Source: Opitutia bacterium ISCC 52 (GTDB taxonomy: Bacteria; Verrucomicrobiota; Verrucomicrobiia; Opitutales; UBA2995). Taken from it: DNA of 64,000 nt. The DNA is taken from the NCBI GenBank assembly GCA_014529675.2, contig CP076040.1, positions 2,685,894 to 2,749,893 of the forward strand, read 5' to 3'. The position numbers and the translations under genes were made by a program. Below the pieces are notes generated by a model, which saw only the letters and a list, made by a program, of their open reading frames with translations, ran no database searches and was not told where the DNA came from. Shown piece after piece: positions 37,983 through 47,620 of the stretch. How positions within the stretch are numbered: the first letter of the stretch is position 1; each line of letters opens with the position of its first letter.

Positions 37983-39356
37983 CTAGGACTGATAGCGAGC
38001 AGGAAACGCTTCCATTCGCGACAAGACTAAGTCCTTACCCATGACCTCGAGCATCGGGATCAGGTCCGGGCCGCCGCTGGTTCCGGATACGGAGTATCGG
38101 GTAACCGGGAACCAAGCGAAGGGTTTTTCCTGACCTTGGCTGGCAGCCAGGTCTGTGAAGGCTTGGTTGAGGGAATCAACATCCCAGCTTTCCACAGCTG
38201 CTAATGCTGCTTGAACTTCCTTCAAACGCTCCAGAGGCTCGCCTTTTTTGAAAAGTCGGTCGCCTGCTTTTGGATCAAAGGTGAAGGCATCGTCAAAGAA
38301 GTAGGCAACAAAGCCCGGCAACTCTACCATCGACCGCGTCTTTTCCTGACACAGCTTAAGAACGGCATCGACATAGGAAGCATCCTCAGATGTGACCCCA
38401 GATTCCTGGAGTACCGGGATTGCCATTTCTCGAAATGAATCCATCGGCAAGCGACGAATTTGCTCGGTGTTGATATGAGCCAATTTCTTTTCGTCAAAGC
38501 GAGCGTTGCCTTTTTGAATACCTGAGAGATCGAATTTCTCAACCAGTTCATCCAATGAAAATAGTTCCTGATCGTCTTTGGCATTCCAACCGAGCAAGGC
38601 CAGGAAGTTGACCAGACCGTGCGGCAGGAAATGGCGTTTTTCGTAATCTTCGACATGTACCCCATCGCCCCGTTTACTCATTTTGCCAGGACCCGAACTA
38701 TTCAGGATCATCGGAATGTGCGCAAACTGCGGCAAGGGTGCACCAAACGCCTTAAACAACTCACAATGCTTGGTCGTATTGGAGAGGTGGTCTTCTCCAC
38801 GAATCACATGCGTGATTCCCATGGTGATATCATCGACTACGTTTACCAAATGGAAGACAGGCTCCCCATTGGAACGAACAATTACAAAATCGCGCTCTTC
38901 CGCTCGAACAACCTTCCCTCGGATGGCATCGTCGATCTCCTGAGGCGCAGTTCGGACTTTTTCAATCTCCGCCTTATGGTATTCGTCGTATTCTGTATAG
39001 CGCTCTCCTTCTAACTTAAAAAATACTGCGCCGTCTTTTTCGTAGGCTCGACCCGCATCAAAGAGTTTTTGGATGTACTCTTTGTAAAGCTCGCCACGCT
39101 GGCTTTGAAAATAAGGGCCAAAATCACCCCCGACTTCCGGGCCTTCATCCCAATCGAGACCCAACCACCGCATGCCTGACAAAAGTACTTCCAGTGCTTC
39201 CTGGGTATTGCGCTCATGGTCTGTGTCTTCCACCCGAAGCACAAATATTCCACCTGTGTGGCGCGCGTAGAGCCAATTGAATAAGGCGGTGCGGGCACTC
39301 CCTATGTGAAAAGTACCAGTGGGACTGGGTGCAAATCGAACTCGAACCTGAGACAT
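37983..39356 (-). CDS. gltX: Glutamyl-tRNA synthetase
   Basis: The ATG at 39356 is chosen because it gives the canonical [22 protein letters not shown] start (457 residues); 15 extra upstream codons are atypical. HIGS at 17-20 is the HIGH-type motif and KMSKRGDG the KMSKS-type motif. [17 protein letters not shown] and QFAHIPMIL are GluRS-specific. Charges tRNA-Glu for translation and possibly tetrapyrrole synthesis. Confidence 0.96.
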   Translation of the reverse strand: MSQVRVRFAPSPTGTFHIGSARTALFNWLYARHTGGIFVLRVEDTDHERNTQEALEVLLSGMRWLGLDWDEGPEVGGDFGPYFQSQRGELYKEYIQKLFDAGRAYEKDGAVFFKLEGERYTEYDEYHKAEIEKVRTAPQEIDDAIRGKVVRAEERDFVIVRSNGEPVFHLVNVVDDITMGITHVIRGEDHLSNTTKHCELFKAFGAPLPQFAHIPMILNSSGPGKMSKRGDGVHVEDYEKRHFLPHGLVNFLALLGWNAKDDQELFSLDELVEKFDLSGIQKGNARFDEKKLAHINTEQIRRLPMDSFREMAIPVLQESGVTSEDASYVDAVLKLCQEKTRSMVELPGFVAYFFDDAFTFDPKAGDRLFKKGEPLERLKEVQAALAAVESWDVDSLNQAFTDLAASQGQEKPFAWFPVTRYSVSGTSGGPDLIPMLEVMGKDLVLSRMEAFPARYQS

Positions 39357-39479
39357 AACAAACAGTGGATTATTTGGCTTTGAAAAAGGCCAAGGAGTCA
39401 CTTGTGCCAGGGTTCCAAAGTCAACGCCTATCTGTAAAGGGATTTGAAATTCGCCGCCTGCCCGAAACCCTCACCAGCG

Positions 39480-40259
39480 ATGGCCTATACCGGAGAAACG
39501 ATAGATGTGGATGCAACTTTGCAGCGACTCAACAAGGCGGCAAGCGAGCGAGGCTTTGATTGTTTTCCACTGATCGAACAAGACGGCACCGTGCTCCCTT
39601 ATTTCACTCGAGCTGCAACATCTGCTTCAGCACCTCGGATCTATATTTCTACATGTATGCACGGTGATGAACCTGCGGGTCCGCTGGCCGTCCTCGATCT
39701 TTGAGAAAGTGACCTACTCTGCCTGGATATTGATTGGACGATTTTTCCAATGCTCAATCCGGCCGGCTTGAGAAGAAACAAGAGGGAGAATCACCAGGGC
39801 GTTGATCTCAATCGCGACTACAAAGAGCCTTCAACAAAAGAAGTTCAGGCCCATGTAGCAGTCATCGAGCAATCAGATCCGTGGGACCTGGCTTTGATCG
39901 TCCACGAAGATTGGGAATCCGAAGGCTACTACCTCTACGATCTCCCAACGGAATTAACCGATGCTTGGGCACCCAGGATAATTGAAGCAGTCAGTCGGGT
40001 TTGCCCCATTGATCTCAGCGAAACCATCGACGAAATGTCAGCCAAGGATGGAATTATTGCTCCACGACTCGAGGACATCGATACGGAGCCCAAACTCATG
40101 GGCCACTGTCCGGAAGCCATTTATATGCACCTGGAAGATAAGATCCGGGGTAATTACACCTTGGAGGCGCCTTCGAGTTTCGATCTCATTACCCGTGTTC
40201 AGGCACACAAAGCGGCCATATTGGCTTCCGTAGACCTGCTACTCGCTTCCGGAAGGTAA
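39480..40259 (+). pseudogene. Succinylglutamate desuccinylase/aspartoacylase-like (M14) gene with one in-frame TGA
   Basis: From ATG 39480 (MAYTGETIDVDATLQ) the frame runs 260 codons to 40259 with one TGA at 39702-39704. Before it lies the metal-binding CMHGDEPAGPLAVLDL (His and Glu of HxxE). After it, without loss, come ESDLLCLDIDWTIFPMLN, then NPAGLRRN and GVDLNRDYKEP, then VHEDWESEGYY and a C-terminal helical end. The family deacylates or cleaves amino-acid amide substrates. As in the aldo-keto reductase at 34414, the only lesion is a TGA followed by G. Error, recent nonsense mutation and recoding are all possible. The remaining 39357-39479 region shows no gene I trust. Confidence 0.8.
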
Positions 40260-40330
40260 TTTTTTCGATATTTTCGGGAAAATGACTGAAGCCAGAAACA
40301 AATGGCCGGTTTAGTGCGTTATATACTTAT

Positions 40331-40354
40331 AAAGAGAGAAAATCATCTCTCTTT
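40331..40354. promoter_or_regulatory. 9-bp perfect inverted repeat upstream of a lipoprotein gene
   Basis: AAAGAGAGA (40331-40339), loop AAATCA, TCTCTCTTT (40346-40354). It lies 72 bases after the deacylase gene and 63 before the lipoprotein start. It could be a weak terminator or an operator; there is no T-run beyond TTT. Confidence 0.3.
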
Positions 40355-40416
40355 GAACGTTCTTTGCGGTTTGGGACTCTAAACCCTTACCTGTAAGTTC
40401 AAACTCTAACATTCAC

Positions 40417-41031
40417 ATGAGAAACCTGATCGTCTCAGCCCTCCTTGGCGCCCTTCTATTTTGGGCGGGCTGTTCGACGACGCCCAGTGAACAAGCTTAC
40501 CAGAATCCGGAACCTCGACTGGTGCCTGGAGAAGAAGAGTCTGTGGAACGAAAAAGTCTGGTTTTTCCCAAGGCACTCGCAGGTATTCCCTTTCGCAATT
40601 TAGAAGTATACGAAGCTGAACATCCAGGTTACGGAGTCGGTTATTTGTATGAGAATGAAGATACACAACTGGATATCTCAGTCTACGACGGCGGCATAAA
40701 CGAGATTGTTGAAGGCATTTATTCTGAAAATGTTCATCTGCAGTATGAGGAAGCCAAAAAGCAAATCGTGGCTGTGGAACGACAAGGCTTCTATAAAATC
40801 ATCAGTGTAGTGACCGATGATTGGATCCAGGTAGGAGGACAACCTTTCCTATATTTCAACTATACCTTTGAAAACGGATTGGATACGAAATCGTCCTATC
40901 TCATGCTCACCGGTTACGATGGCAATTTTCTGAAAGTTCGCCTGACAACGGATGCCAAATTGAATACCCAGGTATTCGACGCGTTTATGGAAGACTTCAG
41001 CCGATTGATTTCCGGACTGGGTGCATCGTAG
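40417..41031 (+). CDS. Lipoprotein of unknown function
   Basis: The 204-residue protein has a lipoprotein signal (FWAGC, Cys19). The mature domain is mixed alpha/beta with alternating aromatic strands (FRNLEVYEAEHPGYGVGYLY, DISVYDGGINEIVEGIY, FLYFNYTFENGLDTKSSYLM) and a C-terminal FMEDFSRLISGL helix. I do not recognise a named family. It is monocistronic, preceded by the inverted repeat at 40331. Confidence 0.65.
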   Translation: MRNLIVSALLGALLFWAGCSTTPSEQAYQNPEPRLVPGEEESVERKSLVFPKALAGIPFRNLEVYEAEHPGYGVGYLYENEDTQLDISVYDGGINEIVEGIYSENVHLQYEEAKKQIVAVERQGFYKIISVVTDDWIQVGGQPFLYFNYTFENGLDTKSSYLMLTGYDGNFLKVRLTTDAKLNTQVFDAFMEDFSRLISGLGAS

Positions 41032-41050
41032 AGAAACGGGTCTTCCTCTC

Positions 41051-41068
41051 CCTCTTCCTCTTCCTCTT
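41051..41068 (+). repeat. CCTCTT hexamer microsatellite
   Basis: Three perfect CCTCTT units within a longer pyrimidine tract (41041-41073), located between the stop codons of the convergent lipoprotein and glgB genes. No coding effect is expected. Confidence 0.8.
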
Positions 41069-41193
41069 CCTCTGTGTTTCTCAACACCTCTCTGAGCTAT
41101 CAATTGTTCAGAAAAATGGATACCCTGGAAGCCGATTTGCAAGCAAATGGCCCTACCAGAAGCCAGCAAAACACGAGTAAGAGAATTCCTTCC

Positions 41194-43413
41194 CTACTCT
41201 TCGCCTTCCCACTTAAACCACAAGGTGGTCAAACCGGGAATAGTCAATTCAACCGAAGCAGGTTGATGGTGGAAGGGATGATCTTGCGTAAACACTTCTC
41301 CGAAGTTCCCGACACCGGTACCTCCATACTCGCCCGCATTGGAGTTGAGGACTTCCTTCCATTTTCCTTTGAAAGGCATACCCACTCGGTATTGAGATCG
41401 AGGAACGGGAGTAAAATGGCAAACTACCACCAAGGTGTCCGCTTTGTTATGACCTCGACGAATGAATGAAAGAATTCCGCTTTCTGTATCGTTACAGTCA
41501 ATCCATTGAAATCCTTCTGAAGAGTTATCCCTTTCGAAAAGCGCTTTGTTGTCTGTATAGAGATGGTTCAAGTCACCGACCATCTTGCGAATGCCTTCAT
41601 GATCCTTGTACTGACACAAATGCCAATCTAGAGATCCATCATAGCGCCACTCCGAAGATTGCCCAAACTCTGTTCCCATGAAGAGGCACTTCTTACCAGG
41701 GTAGGCCCACATGTATGCATAGAGTGAACGAAGAGTCTGAGATTTTTCAGTAATCGAAGCTCCTGCCATTTTTTGAATCATGGAGCCTTTACCATGGACC
41801 ACTTCATCGTGCGAAAAGACCGACACAAAATCCTCGGAGAACTGGTAAAGCATTCCAAAGGTCAGGTTGTCGTGATGCCACTTACGATAAAGCGCATCTT
41901 TGCCGAAGTAGAGCAAGGTGTCGTGCATCCAACCCATGTTCCATTTGAAGTCGAAGCCCAAGCCACCCTCTTCCGGTGCTTTGGTCACTCCGCCAAAGGA
42001 AGTGGATTCTTCAGCGATCATCAAACTTCCGGGAAATTCCTGGTGAACTACAGAATTTACTTTCCGCAAAAAGTGAATGGCCTCGATATTCTCGCGTCCA
42101 CCGTGTTCGTTGGGCACCCACTCTCCTTCTTCACGTGAGTAATCCAGGTAGAGCATGGAGGCTACGGCGTCTACCCGCAGACCATCGATGTGATAGCGCT
42201 CAAACCACAGCAAGGCACTCCCGAGCAAGAACTGCACGATCTCATTTCGACCGTAGTTAAAGATTAGAGTACCCCAATCCTTGTGATGTCCTTGTCGCGG
42301 ATCTGCATGTTCATACAGATGCGTGCCATCGAATTCAGCCAAGGCGAAAGCATCTTTGGGAAAGTGAGCTGGAACCCAGTCCATGATAACCCCGATTCCT
42401 TTTTCGTGCAGGACATCCACCAACTCACGAAACTCATCCGGGTGTCCGTAACGATGGGTGGGTGCAAAAAATCCAGTGACCTGGTAGCCCCAGGATCCTG
42501 TAAAGGGGTGTTCAGCCAAAGGCATAAACTCGATGTGAGTAAACCCCATCTCCTTGGCATAGTCACCCAGTTGTTCACCCATTTCGCGATAACTCAGTGG
42601 GCGTCCCCCATCCTCGATCACTTTCTTCCAAGAGCCTAAATGAACTTCATAAATCGAGATTGGCTCGACGGCCGCCCCTTCCGACTGTGCGCGCTTCTCA
42701 ATCCACGCATCATCCTTCCACTTATATTGGTACAGATCGTAAAGAACGGTGCTGTTGTGTGGTGGAGGTTCGAAATAGACACCGTAAGGGTCAGTCTTCA
42801 GAAGCAAATGTTCTTTCTGGGTAACAATCTCGTATTTGTATTTGGCCCCCGCTTCTAGGCCGGGAATGAAAATCTCCCAGACTCCAGAAGAGCCCATACT
42901 TCGCATGGAATGAAAACGACCATCCCAGTGATTGAAATCTCCTACCACAGAAACGCGTCGTGCATTGGGTGCCCAGACAGCAAAGCTGGCTCCCTTGACG
43001 CCATCAATCTCACGAAGGTGTCCCCCCATTTTATCGTGGATTTTGAGATCGTTGCCTTCAGAAAATAAATAAAGATCCTGGTCACCTAAAGTCGGCAGGA
43101 ACGAGTAAGGATCATAAAATTGCCGCACTTCGCCATTCGCATAAGTAACGCGCACACGATACTTGAATGGCTTCTTTAAGCTGGGAATAAATCCTTCAAA
43201 GAATCCCGCCCCATCAAGCTGTTTCAGGGGGAAGCGCTTTTCGGCGGTTTTTTGGATGCGCACCACTTCACAAGTCACGGCATCACGAACAAAGGTTCTG
43301 GCGACTAATCCGGTCTTACCATCCAGTTCACAGGGATGCAGTCCCAAGTAGGTATGAGGGTGGCTGTTACGGCCGGTCAATAAGGAGTCCAGCTCCTCTT
43401 TTGAAATGATCAC
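41194..43413 (-). CDS. glgB: 1,4-alpha-glucan branching enzyme
   Basis: The 739-residue glycogen branching enzyme (GH13) has an N-terminal CBM48 pair (LGLHPCELDGKTGLVARTF; FAVWAPNARRVSVVGDFNHWDG). The catalytic barrel shows PLAEHPFTGSWGYQVTGFFAPT, GLRVDAVASMLYLDYS (nucleophile Asp), MIAEESTSF (acid Glu) and VFSHDEVVHGKGS (His-Asp). The C-terminal domain ends in TIPGLTTLWFKWE. It introduces alpha-1,6 branches in glycogen. No other glg genes are adjacent. Confidence 0.96.
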   Translation of the reverse strand: MIISKEELDSLLTGRNSHPHTYLGLHPCELDGKTGLVARTFVRDAVTCEVVRIQKTAEKRFPLKQLDGAGFFEGFIPSLKKPFKYRVRVTYANGEVRQFYDPYSFLPTLGDQDLYLFSEGNDLKIHDKMGGHLREIDGVKGASFAVWAPNARRVSVVGDFNHWDGRFHSMRSMGSSGVWEIFIPGLEAGAKYKYEIVTQKEHLLLKTDPYGVYFEPPPHNSTVLYDLYQYKWKDDAWIEKRAQSEGAAVEPISIYEVHLGSWKKVIEDGGRPLSYREMGEQLGDYAKEMGFTHIEFMPLAEHPFTGSWGYQVTGFFAPTHRYGHPDEFRELVDVLHEKGIGVIMDWVPAHFPKDAFALAEFDGTHLYEHADPRQGHHKDWGTLIFNYGRNEIVQFLLGSALLWFERYHIDGLRVDAVASMLYLDYSREEGEWVPNEHGGRENIEAIHFLRKVNSVVHQEFPGSLMIAEESTSFGGVTKAPEEGGLGFDFKWNMGWMHDTLLYFGKDALYRKWHHDNLTFGMLYQFSEDFVSVFSHDEVVHGKGSMIQKMAGASITEKSQTLRSLYAYMWAYPGKKCLFMGTEFGQSSEWRYDGSLDWHLCQYKDHEGIRKMVGDLNHLYTDNKALFERDNSSEGFQWIDCNDTESGILSFIRRGHNKADTLVVVCHFTPVPRSQYRVGMPFKGKWKEVLNSNAGEYGGTGVGNFGEVFTQDHPFHHQPASVELTIPGLTTLWFKWEGEE

Positions 43414-43454
43414 GCTGGATTCCTTTTCAGAGAGTTAATTTACTAAAAGCGCAC

Positions 43455-43471
43455 CACCAAAAGATTTGGTG
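43455..43471 (-). promoter_or_regulatory. Palindrome upstream of glgB
   Basis: CACCAAA-AGA-TTTGGTG (7-bp arms) sits about 42-58 bases upstream of the glgB start on its coding side. Possible operator or 5' leader hairpin; no regulator identified. Confidence 0.3.
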
Positions 43472-43613
43472 CACATCTGTCGACTTAAATAAGAAGATAT
43501 TTTTCGACCGACACAAGTCAGGACAAGAAAGCAAAAGCAGTGCTTGAGGTCGGAGGCAGAGAGAAGGTGCTATTCATCGAAATATGTCTTGTGCCTAAAC
43601 CACCCAATCATAA

Positions 43614-45920
43614 ATGTCTCCCACCGTGCGTCTAAAATCCTTTTTCGCCCAAACTTTCTGTCTGCTACTGATCCCGGTTTTCCCACTCTTCGCGCAAGAG
43701 TTTCAACTGGAGTCGGATCAGCCAATTGAGTTCGACGAAGCCAACAAAAAGATGATCGCTACCGGTGAAGCCTCACTCACCTACGGCGACCTCATTTTGC
43801 GGGCGAATCGTATTGAGTACGATCAAGAGTCAGGTCTCGCCGACGCGATTGGAAATATCCGGATCAGTCAGGAGGGGTACCGCTTTTTAGCCGAACGCTT
43901 GAAGGTCAATATTCAGACTCAGCAAGTCGAAGCCTTTGATGTGCGCTTTGGATCTCCCCCGATCTATGCCGAAGCCTCAACTGCTACCGGATCAAACACC
44001 CGAATTGAGCTTCAAAACGCCAAAGTTTACTACCGGGAGCCCGATCAATTTACCCCCACCATGTCGATTGATAAATTTGTGGTCGAGAATGGTGAGATTG
44101 TGGACAGCGAGAAGGTGCTATTCGAAGTCCTTGGGCTACCTATCTGGTATCTGCCCAGCCTAAAAATCCCGACTGACGTAGAGCCCTTTCGCGTTAGAGC
44201 TAAACTCGGAACACGGGGTAACCTTGGCGTATTTGCCCAGACTCAAATCCTCTTTCCTTTAAATGAAACCTGGTTCGCGGGTGGCAATCTGGACGTCTAC
44301 ACCGATCGTGGAATCTTGATTGGTCCCGCATTTCGCTATTTGGCGGAAACGGAAGATAGTAACTCTGACTTTTTCACCTCTACCGGATGGATTCACGATA
44401 GCGGAGATAGAGGAGTCGATATATTTGGAGAGTCCGTCCCAAAAGATCGTTATTTTGTAGAAGGCTTTTTGCAGAACACCTGGGGCGGCAAACACCAATT
44501 TAATGGGGTCTATCACATCTACAGCGATCCTGAAATCCAACGAGATCTCCATTTCGATAATTTCAACCACAATCAACAACCAGACAACTTCCTGGAATAT
44601 CAATACCAGGAACAGGACTGGTCGTTGAGTGCATTCGTCCGAGCTGATCTGAATGACTTTTTCTCCAGCGATCACTTTCCTTTTGTAGATCAAACGTCTA
44701 CCCGCGCATTTGTGTTTGAGGAAAAACTCCCAGAGGTACGGTTTGATCTCCATCCTCAGCATCTTGGCGGAGGCTTCTATCACGAGTTCTCAGCCAGCGC
44801 AGCTCAGAATAGTCATAGCTTCTACCTTACCGACGACCATGAACAGGAAACCTTCACGAGCCTGGATGGATTTTATCGCATACAAAACACAAGTCGCTTT
44901 GGCGAAGGTGGAAGCTTCAATTTCTTTGCGGGGGTAAGAGCCCTCGAGCTCAACGATGTTCCCACCGCTGTGTTTAGTGCCGGAGAAGGTGGAACGTTTC
45001 GCATCCCCTACCCTCAGTATCACCCTGGCATGTATGCATCCTTGCCCATGACCTTGGTCGATGTCGAAGACAATGACTTCTCACAAGTGATCGGAGATTT
45101 CGGTTTCAACCTGGAAGGTGAATTTTTCAGAACCTGGGACAGGCAGAATAGCACGTGGAAGATCGACGGCCTGAAGCACGTCGTAAAAACTTATGTACAG
45201 GTCCGCCACAATCCCACGAATGAGAACAATGGTCCTGGGTCAGGATCAGACCACCTGTACGTGCTCGATACCAATCTGCCCAACTGGGACCTGGCAACGC
45301 GTCGAGATGCCGTGTTTGCGCAGGACCAAGCCCTGGCACGCATCGGCATTAAAAACGAACTCTACACGAAGCAAAAAGACTACGGCTCGCGCCAGTTACT
45401 CAGTTGGAATCTAGCAGGCGACTATTTCTTTGATGGGCCCTTTGAGGACGATCTCAGCTTCCTGTATTCCGATATCTCGGCGAACCCAGCGCACTGGCTT
45501 CAAGTTGGCATGTTCCAGAGATTCTCCCTCGAGCACTTCAAATTGTGGGAATGGAATTCACGCATCCGCATCACCGATGCCGACATTTGGTATGTAGAGT
45601 ACCGAAACTCACTTGCTAAACTAAACCAAGGGTTTGGTTATCTGGGATCTGCTGTATTCCCAAAATCGGGAGACCTCTTCCCTCTCCTCGACGTCGATCA
45701 ACACTCCTTGGAAATCGGAGCCCGCATCAACAACAATTTTCGTGGCCGCGTCATTTTACGCTATGACGTCGTCCTTAGAGAATTCACTGAACAACATTAC
45801 TCACTCTTTCAAAAATTTGGCCGATCGGTTGAATTAGAATATCGACTGACCCTTCGCGAGAGTGCAAGACGCGAGGACGATTGGGCCTTCCGTATCGGCA
45901 TGGAGCTCGTTTCCTTCTAA
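43614..45920 (+). CDS. lptD: LptD/OstA-like outer membrane LPS assembly protein
   Basis: The 768-residue protein has a signal peptide, then an OstA/LptA-like periplasmic domain: PIEFDEANKKMIATGEASLTYGDLILRANRI and GNIRISQEGYRFLAERLKVN. From about residue 190 onward a long beta-rich, aromatic-rich region (FAGGNLDVYTDRGILIGPAF, EYRNSLAKLNQGFGYLG) ends in Phe (GMELVSF), as expected for an outer-membrane barrel. It would insert lipopolysaccharide or a similar glycolipid into the outer leaflet. ScpA follows 2 bases later. Confidence 0.85.
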   Translation: MSPTVRLKSFFAQTFCLLLIPVFPLFAQEFQLESDQPIEFDEANKKMIATGEASLTYGDLILRANRIEYDQESGLADAIGNIRISQEGYRFLAERLKVNIQTQQVEAFDVRFGSPPIYAEASTATGSNTRIELQNAKVYYREPDQFTPTMSIDKFVVENGEIVDSEKVLFEVLGLPIWYLPSLKIPTDVEPFRVRAKLGTRGNLGVFAQTQILFPLNETWFAGGNLDVYTDRGILIGPAFRYLAETEDSNSDFFTSTGWIHDSGDRGVDIFGESVPKDRYFVEGFLQNTWGGKHQFNGVYHIYSDPEIQRDLHFDNFNHNQQPDNFLEYQYQEQDWSLSAFVRADLNDFFSSDHFPFVDQTSTRAFVFEEKLPEVRFDLHPQHLGGGFYHEFSASAAQNSHSFYLTDDHEQETFTSLDGFYRIQNTSRFGEGGSFNFFAGVRALELNDVPTAVFSAGEGGTFRIPYPQYHPGMYASLPMTLVDVEDNDFSQVIGDFGFNLEGEFFRTWDRQNSTWKIDGLKHVVKTYVQVRHNPTNENNGPGSGSDHLYVLDTNLPNWDLATRRDAVFAQDQALARIGIKNELYTKQKDYGSRQLLSWNLAGDYFFDGPFEDDLSFLYSDISANPAHWLQVGMFQRFSLEHFKLWEWNSRIRITDADIWYVEYRNSLAKLNQGFGYLGSAVFPKSGDLFPLLDVDQHSLEIGARINNNFRGRVILRYDVVLREFTEQHYSLFQKFGRSVELEYRLTLRESARREDDWAFRIGMELVSF

Positions 45921-45922
45921 TT

Positions 45923-46735
45923 ATGGCTATGGATGACACGCTGCTAAAAGGCTTGGATCACCCGATCAAACTTCAGGTGTTCGAGGGCCCGTTGGACCTT
46001 CTTCTATTTTTGATCCGCAAGCACGAGATAGACATTTACGATATTCCGGTCTCGCAAGTGACCAAACAATATCTGGCGGTGATTTACGAAATGGAGAAGC
46101 TCAACCTCGAACTGGCCGGAGAATTCTTTGTCATGGCGGCAACGCTGATGGAGATAAAAAGCCGTATGCTCCTGCCTAAGAGCGAGCAGCTTGCAGCAAC
46201 CGATGAGGAGGAAGAGGAGCTGGATCCACGTTGGGAATTGGTTCACCAGCTATTAGAATACAAAAAATTTAAGGAGGCAGCCAGCGACCTAGACTTCATG
46301 ATTAAGCACCAACAAAACCTGGTGCCACGCGAAGTAAATGGCAGACAGAGTGATTTAGGACCTCGCCCATTAAAGAAGTCCGACAAAATGCAGCTTTGGG
46401 GTGCTCTCAACCAAGTACTACGGCGATTATCTGACCGACTGGTGGTTGGAGAAATTGAGGATGAAAACATCACTGTTTCAGATCGGATGGAGTATATTCT
46501 GGATCTGACAGCCAAATCGGGGAAACACACCCTGAGCGGATTATTCAAAGGCAAAACCACCTTAACGCTGGTCGTGTATACCTTTCTTGCCTGCCTGGAA
46601 CTTACGCGTTTAAACCGCGTCAAAATATGGCAGGATGAGAGTTTCTCAGAGATCTTCTTTGAAGGCGTCCCGGAAAATGAGCTTGAATCCGAAGAAGAGT
46701 CCCTAATCGTATCACCTGTTGATGGAGAAGAATAA
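45923..46735 (+). CDS. scpA: Segregation and condensation protein A
   Basis: The start is placed at 45923, two bases after the lptD stop (270 residues; ATG 45929 also possible). The kleisin N-terminus LQVFEGPLDLLLFLIRKHEIDIYDIPVSQVTKQYL, the EFFVMAATLMEIKSRMLLP helix and the C-terminal winged helix (VVYTFLACLELTRLNRVKIWQDESFSEI) are all present. It bridges the SMC heads in chromosome condensation. No scpB is adjacent; instead two small unknown genes follow, the first overlapping by 17 bases. Confidence 0.95.
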   Translation: MAMDDTLLKGLDHPIKLQVFEGPLDLLLFLIRKHEIDIYDIPVSQVTKQYLAVIYEMEKLNLELAGEFFVMAATLMEIKSRMLLPKSEQLAATDEEEEELDPRWELVHQLLEYKKFKEAASDLDFMIKHQQNLVPREVNGRQSDLGPRPLKKSDKMQLWGALNQVLRRLSDRLVVGEIEDENITVSDRMEYILDLTAKSGKHTLSGLFKGKTTLTLVVYTFLACLELTRLNRVKIWQDESFSEIFFEGVPENELESEEESLIVSPVDGEE

Positions 46736-46967
46736 AAAGTCAAAAGACGCAATGTTGTTTGGTGTCGGCCTCGATAATGAGGACAGACACAAGCGCGTTA
46801 CATCCGCAGAGAAATTTGCCATTCTGGGAGGATCTCAGGAAACTCATGAGAAAATGACTGAGACCGTAATGAAAACCTTTGAGGACATGGACCGCAAAGG
46901 TAAGTCTCTCGAGTCTGTTGAACCGGATGAGTTAAAAGACCTTCTGAAAAAAAATACGCCCCAATAA
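46719..46967 (+). CDS. Small protein of unknown function downstream of scpA
   Basis: The 82-residue frame starts inside the scpA 3' end (17-base overlap, so likely translationally coupled). The product is hydrophilic and charged, with AEKFAILGGSQETHEKMTETV in the middle and a lysine-rich end. I do not recognise a family. Its position where scpB often lies is suggestive only; it is far too short to be ScpB. Confidence 0.6.
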   Translation: MMEKNKKSKDAMLFGVGLDNEDRHKRVTSAEKFAILGGSQETHEKMTETVMKTFEDMDRKGKSLESVEPDELKDLLKKNTPQ

Positions 46968-46976
46968 GCCGCCGTC

Positions 46977-47249
46977 ATGTGCGCCTCTGCTTCATCGGAT
47001 AAAGAACCCAGGGTATCAGGTCCCGATTCAGAGCACCGTATCCCTCCTCCTTCTGCAGGGAAAGCAGCCGTCCCACAACCGTCAGCTAACCGAAGCGGTG
47101 TTTCAGTGCCTGTCTACCCCAAGCTACCGGATCGTCCGATCGCACAATCTGCACGGTTTTCCAACAACACTCCCTACATCCTGCTGTTCGATGCATTTTT
47201 AGCATTAGTTTCAGTTGCCTTTTGCTTATTATACTATTCAGAGTTGTAA
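46977..47249 (+). CDS. Small single-pass membrane protein of unknown function
   Basis: The 90-residue frame has a Ser/Pro-rich disordered N-terminal two thirds (PPPSAGKAAVPQPSA) and one C-terminal hydrophobic helix (YILLFDAFLALVSVAFCLLYY), a tail-anchored layout. It begins 10 bases after the previous gene and ends 2 bases before trxA, fitting an operon. No family recognised. Confidence 0.55.
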   Translation: MCASASSDKEPRVSGPDSEHRIPPPSAGKAAVPQPSANRSGVSVPVYPKLPDRPIAQSARFSNNTPYILLFDAFLALVSVAFCLLYYSEL

Positions 47250-47251
47250 TC

Positions 47252-47566
47252 ATGTCCGATAAAATAACTGCACTATCTACTGATTCTTTTAACGACGCGA
47301 TCGCCGGAGCACCCACCGCACTCGTAGACTTCTGGGCACCCTGGTGTGGCCCTTGCCGAACGATGGGAGCCATTCTCGAGGAACTGGCCGAGGAGGTGGA
47401 TGATAACACCAAGATCTTTAAAGTAGACGTGGATGAGAATGGACCTCTTGCCGGTCAATACGGTGTGCGTTCCATACCGACGCTTTTAATTTTCAAAAAC
47501 GGCGAACTCGCTGAGACTATGGTGGGTATCACTCAGAAGGATGAGTTGAAAACAAAACTCGGCTAA
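47252..47566 (+). CDS. trxA: Thioredoxin
   Basis: The start at 47252 gives a 104-residue protein of normal length; the active site is WCGPC with Cys32 and Cys35 (FWAPWCGPCRTMG). KVDVDENGPLAGQYGVRSIPTLLIFKNGE includes the cis-proline loop. General disulfide reductase in the cytoplasm. It is last in the lptD-scpA run and is followed by a clear terminator. Confidence 0.96.
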   Translation: MSDKITALSTDSFNDAIAGAPTALVDFWAPWCGPCRTMGAILEELAEEVDDNTKIFKVDVDENGPLAGQYGVRSIPTLLIFKNGELAETMVGITQKDELKTKLG

Positions 47567-47593
47567 GCGAGCCACCAGCCCATTTCCAAGAAA

Positions 47594-47620
47594 GCGATTC
47601 CTTCGGGAGTCGCTTTTTTT
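47594..47620 (+). terminator. Rho-independent terminator after trxA
   Basis: GCGATTCC (47594-47601), TTCG-type loop, GGAGTCGC (47606-47613), then seven T (47614-47620). One G-T wobble in the stem. It ends the plus-strand run and overlaps the stop codon of the convergent menA. Confidence 0.85.

Noticed and set aside
39365-39559. 64-residue ORF overlapping the start of the deacylase gene
   Set aside because: Different frame from the deacylase, no similarity, and it covers the family N-terminus encoded from 39480.
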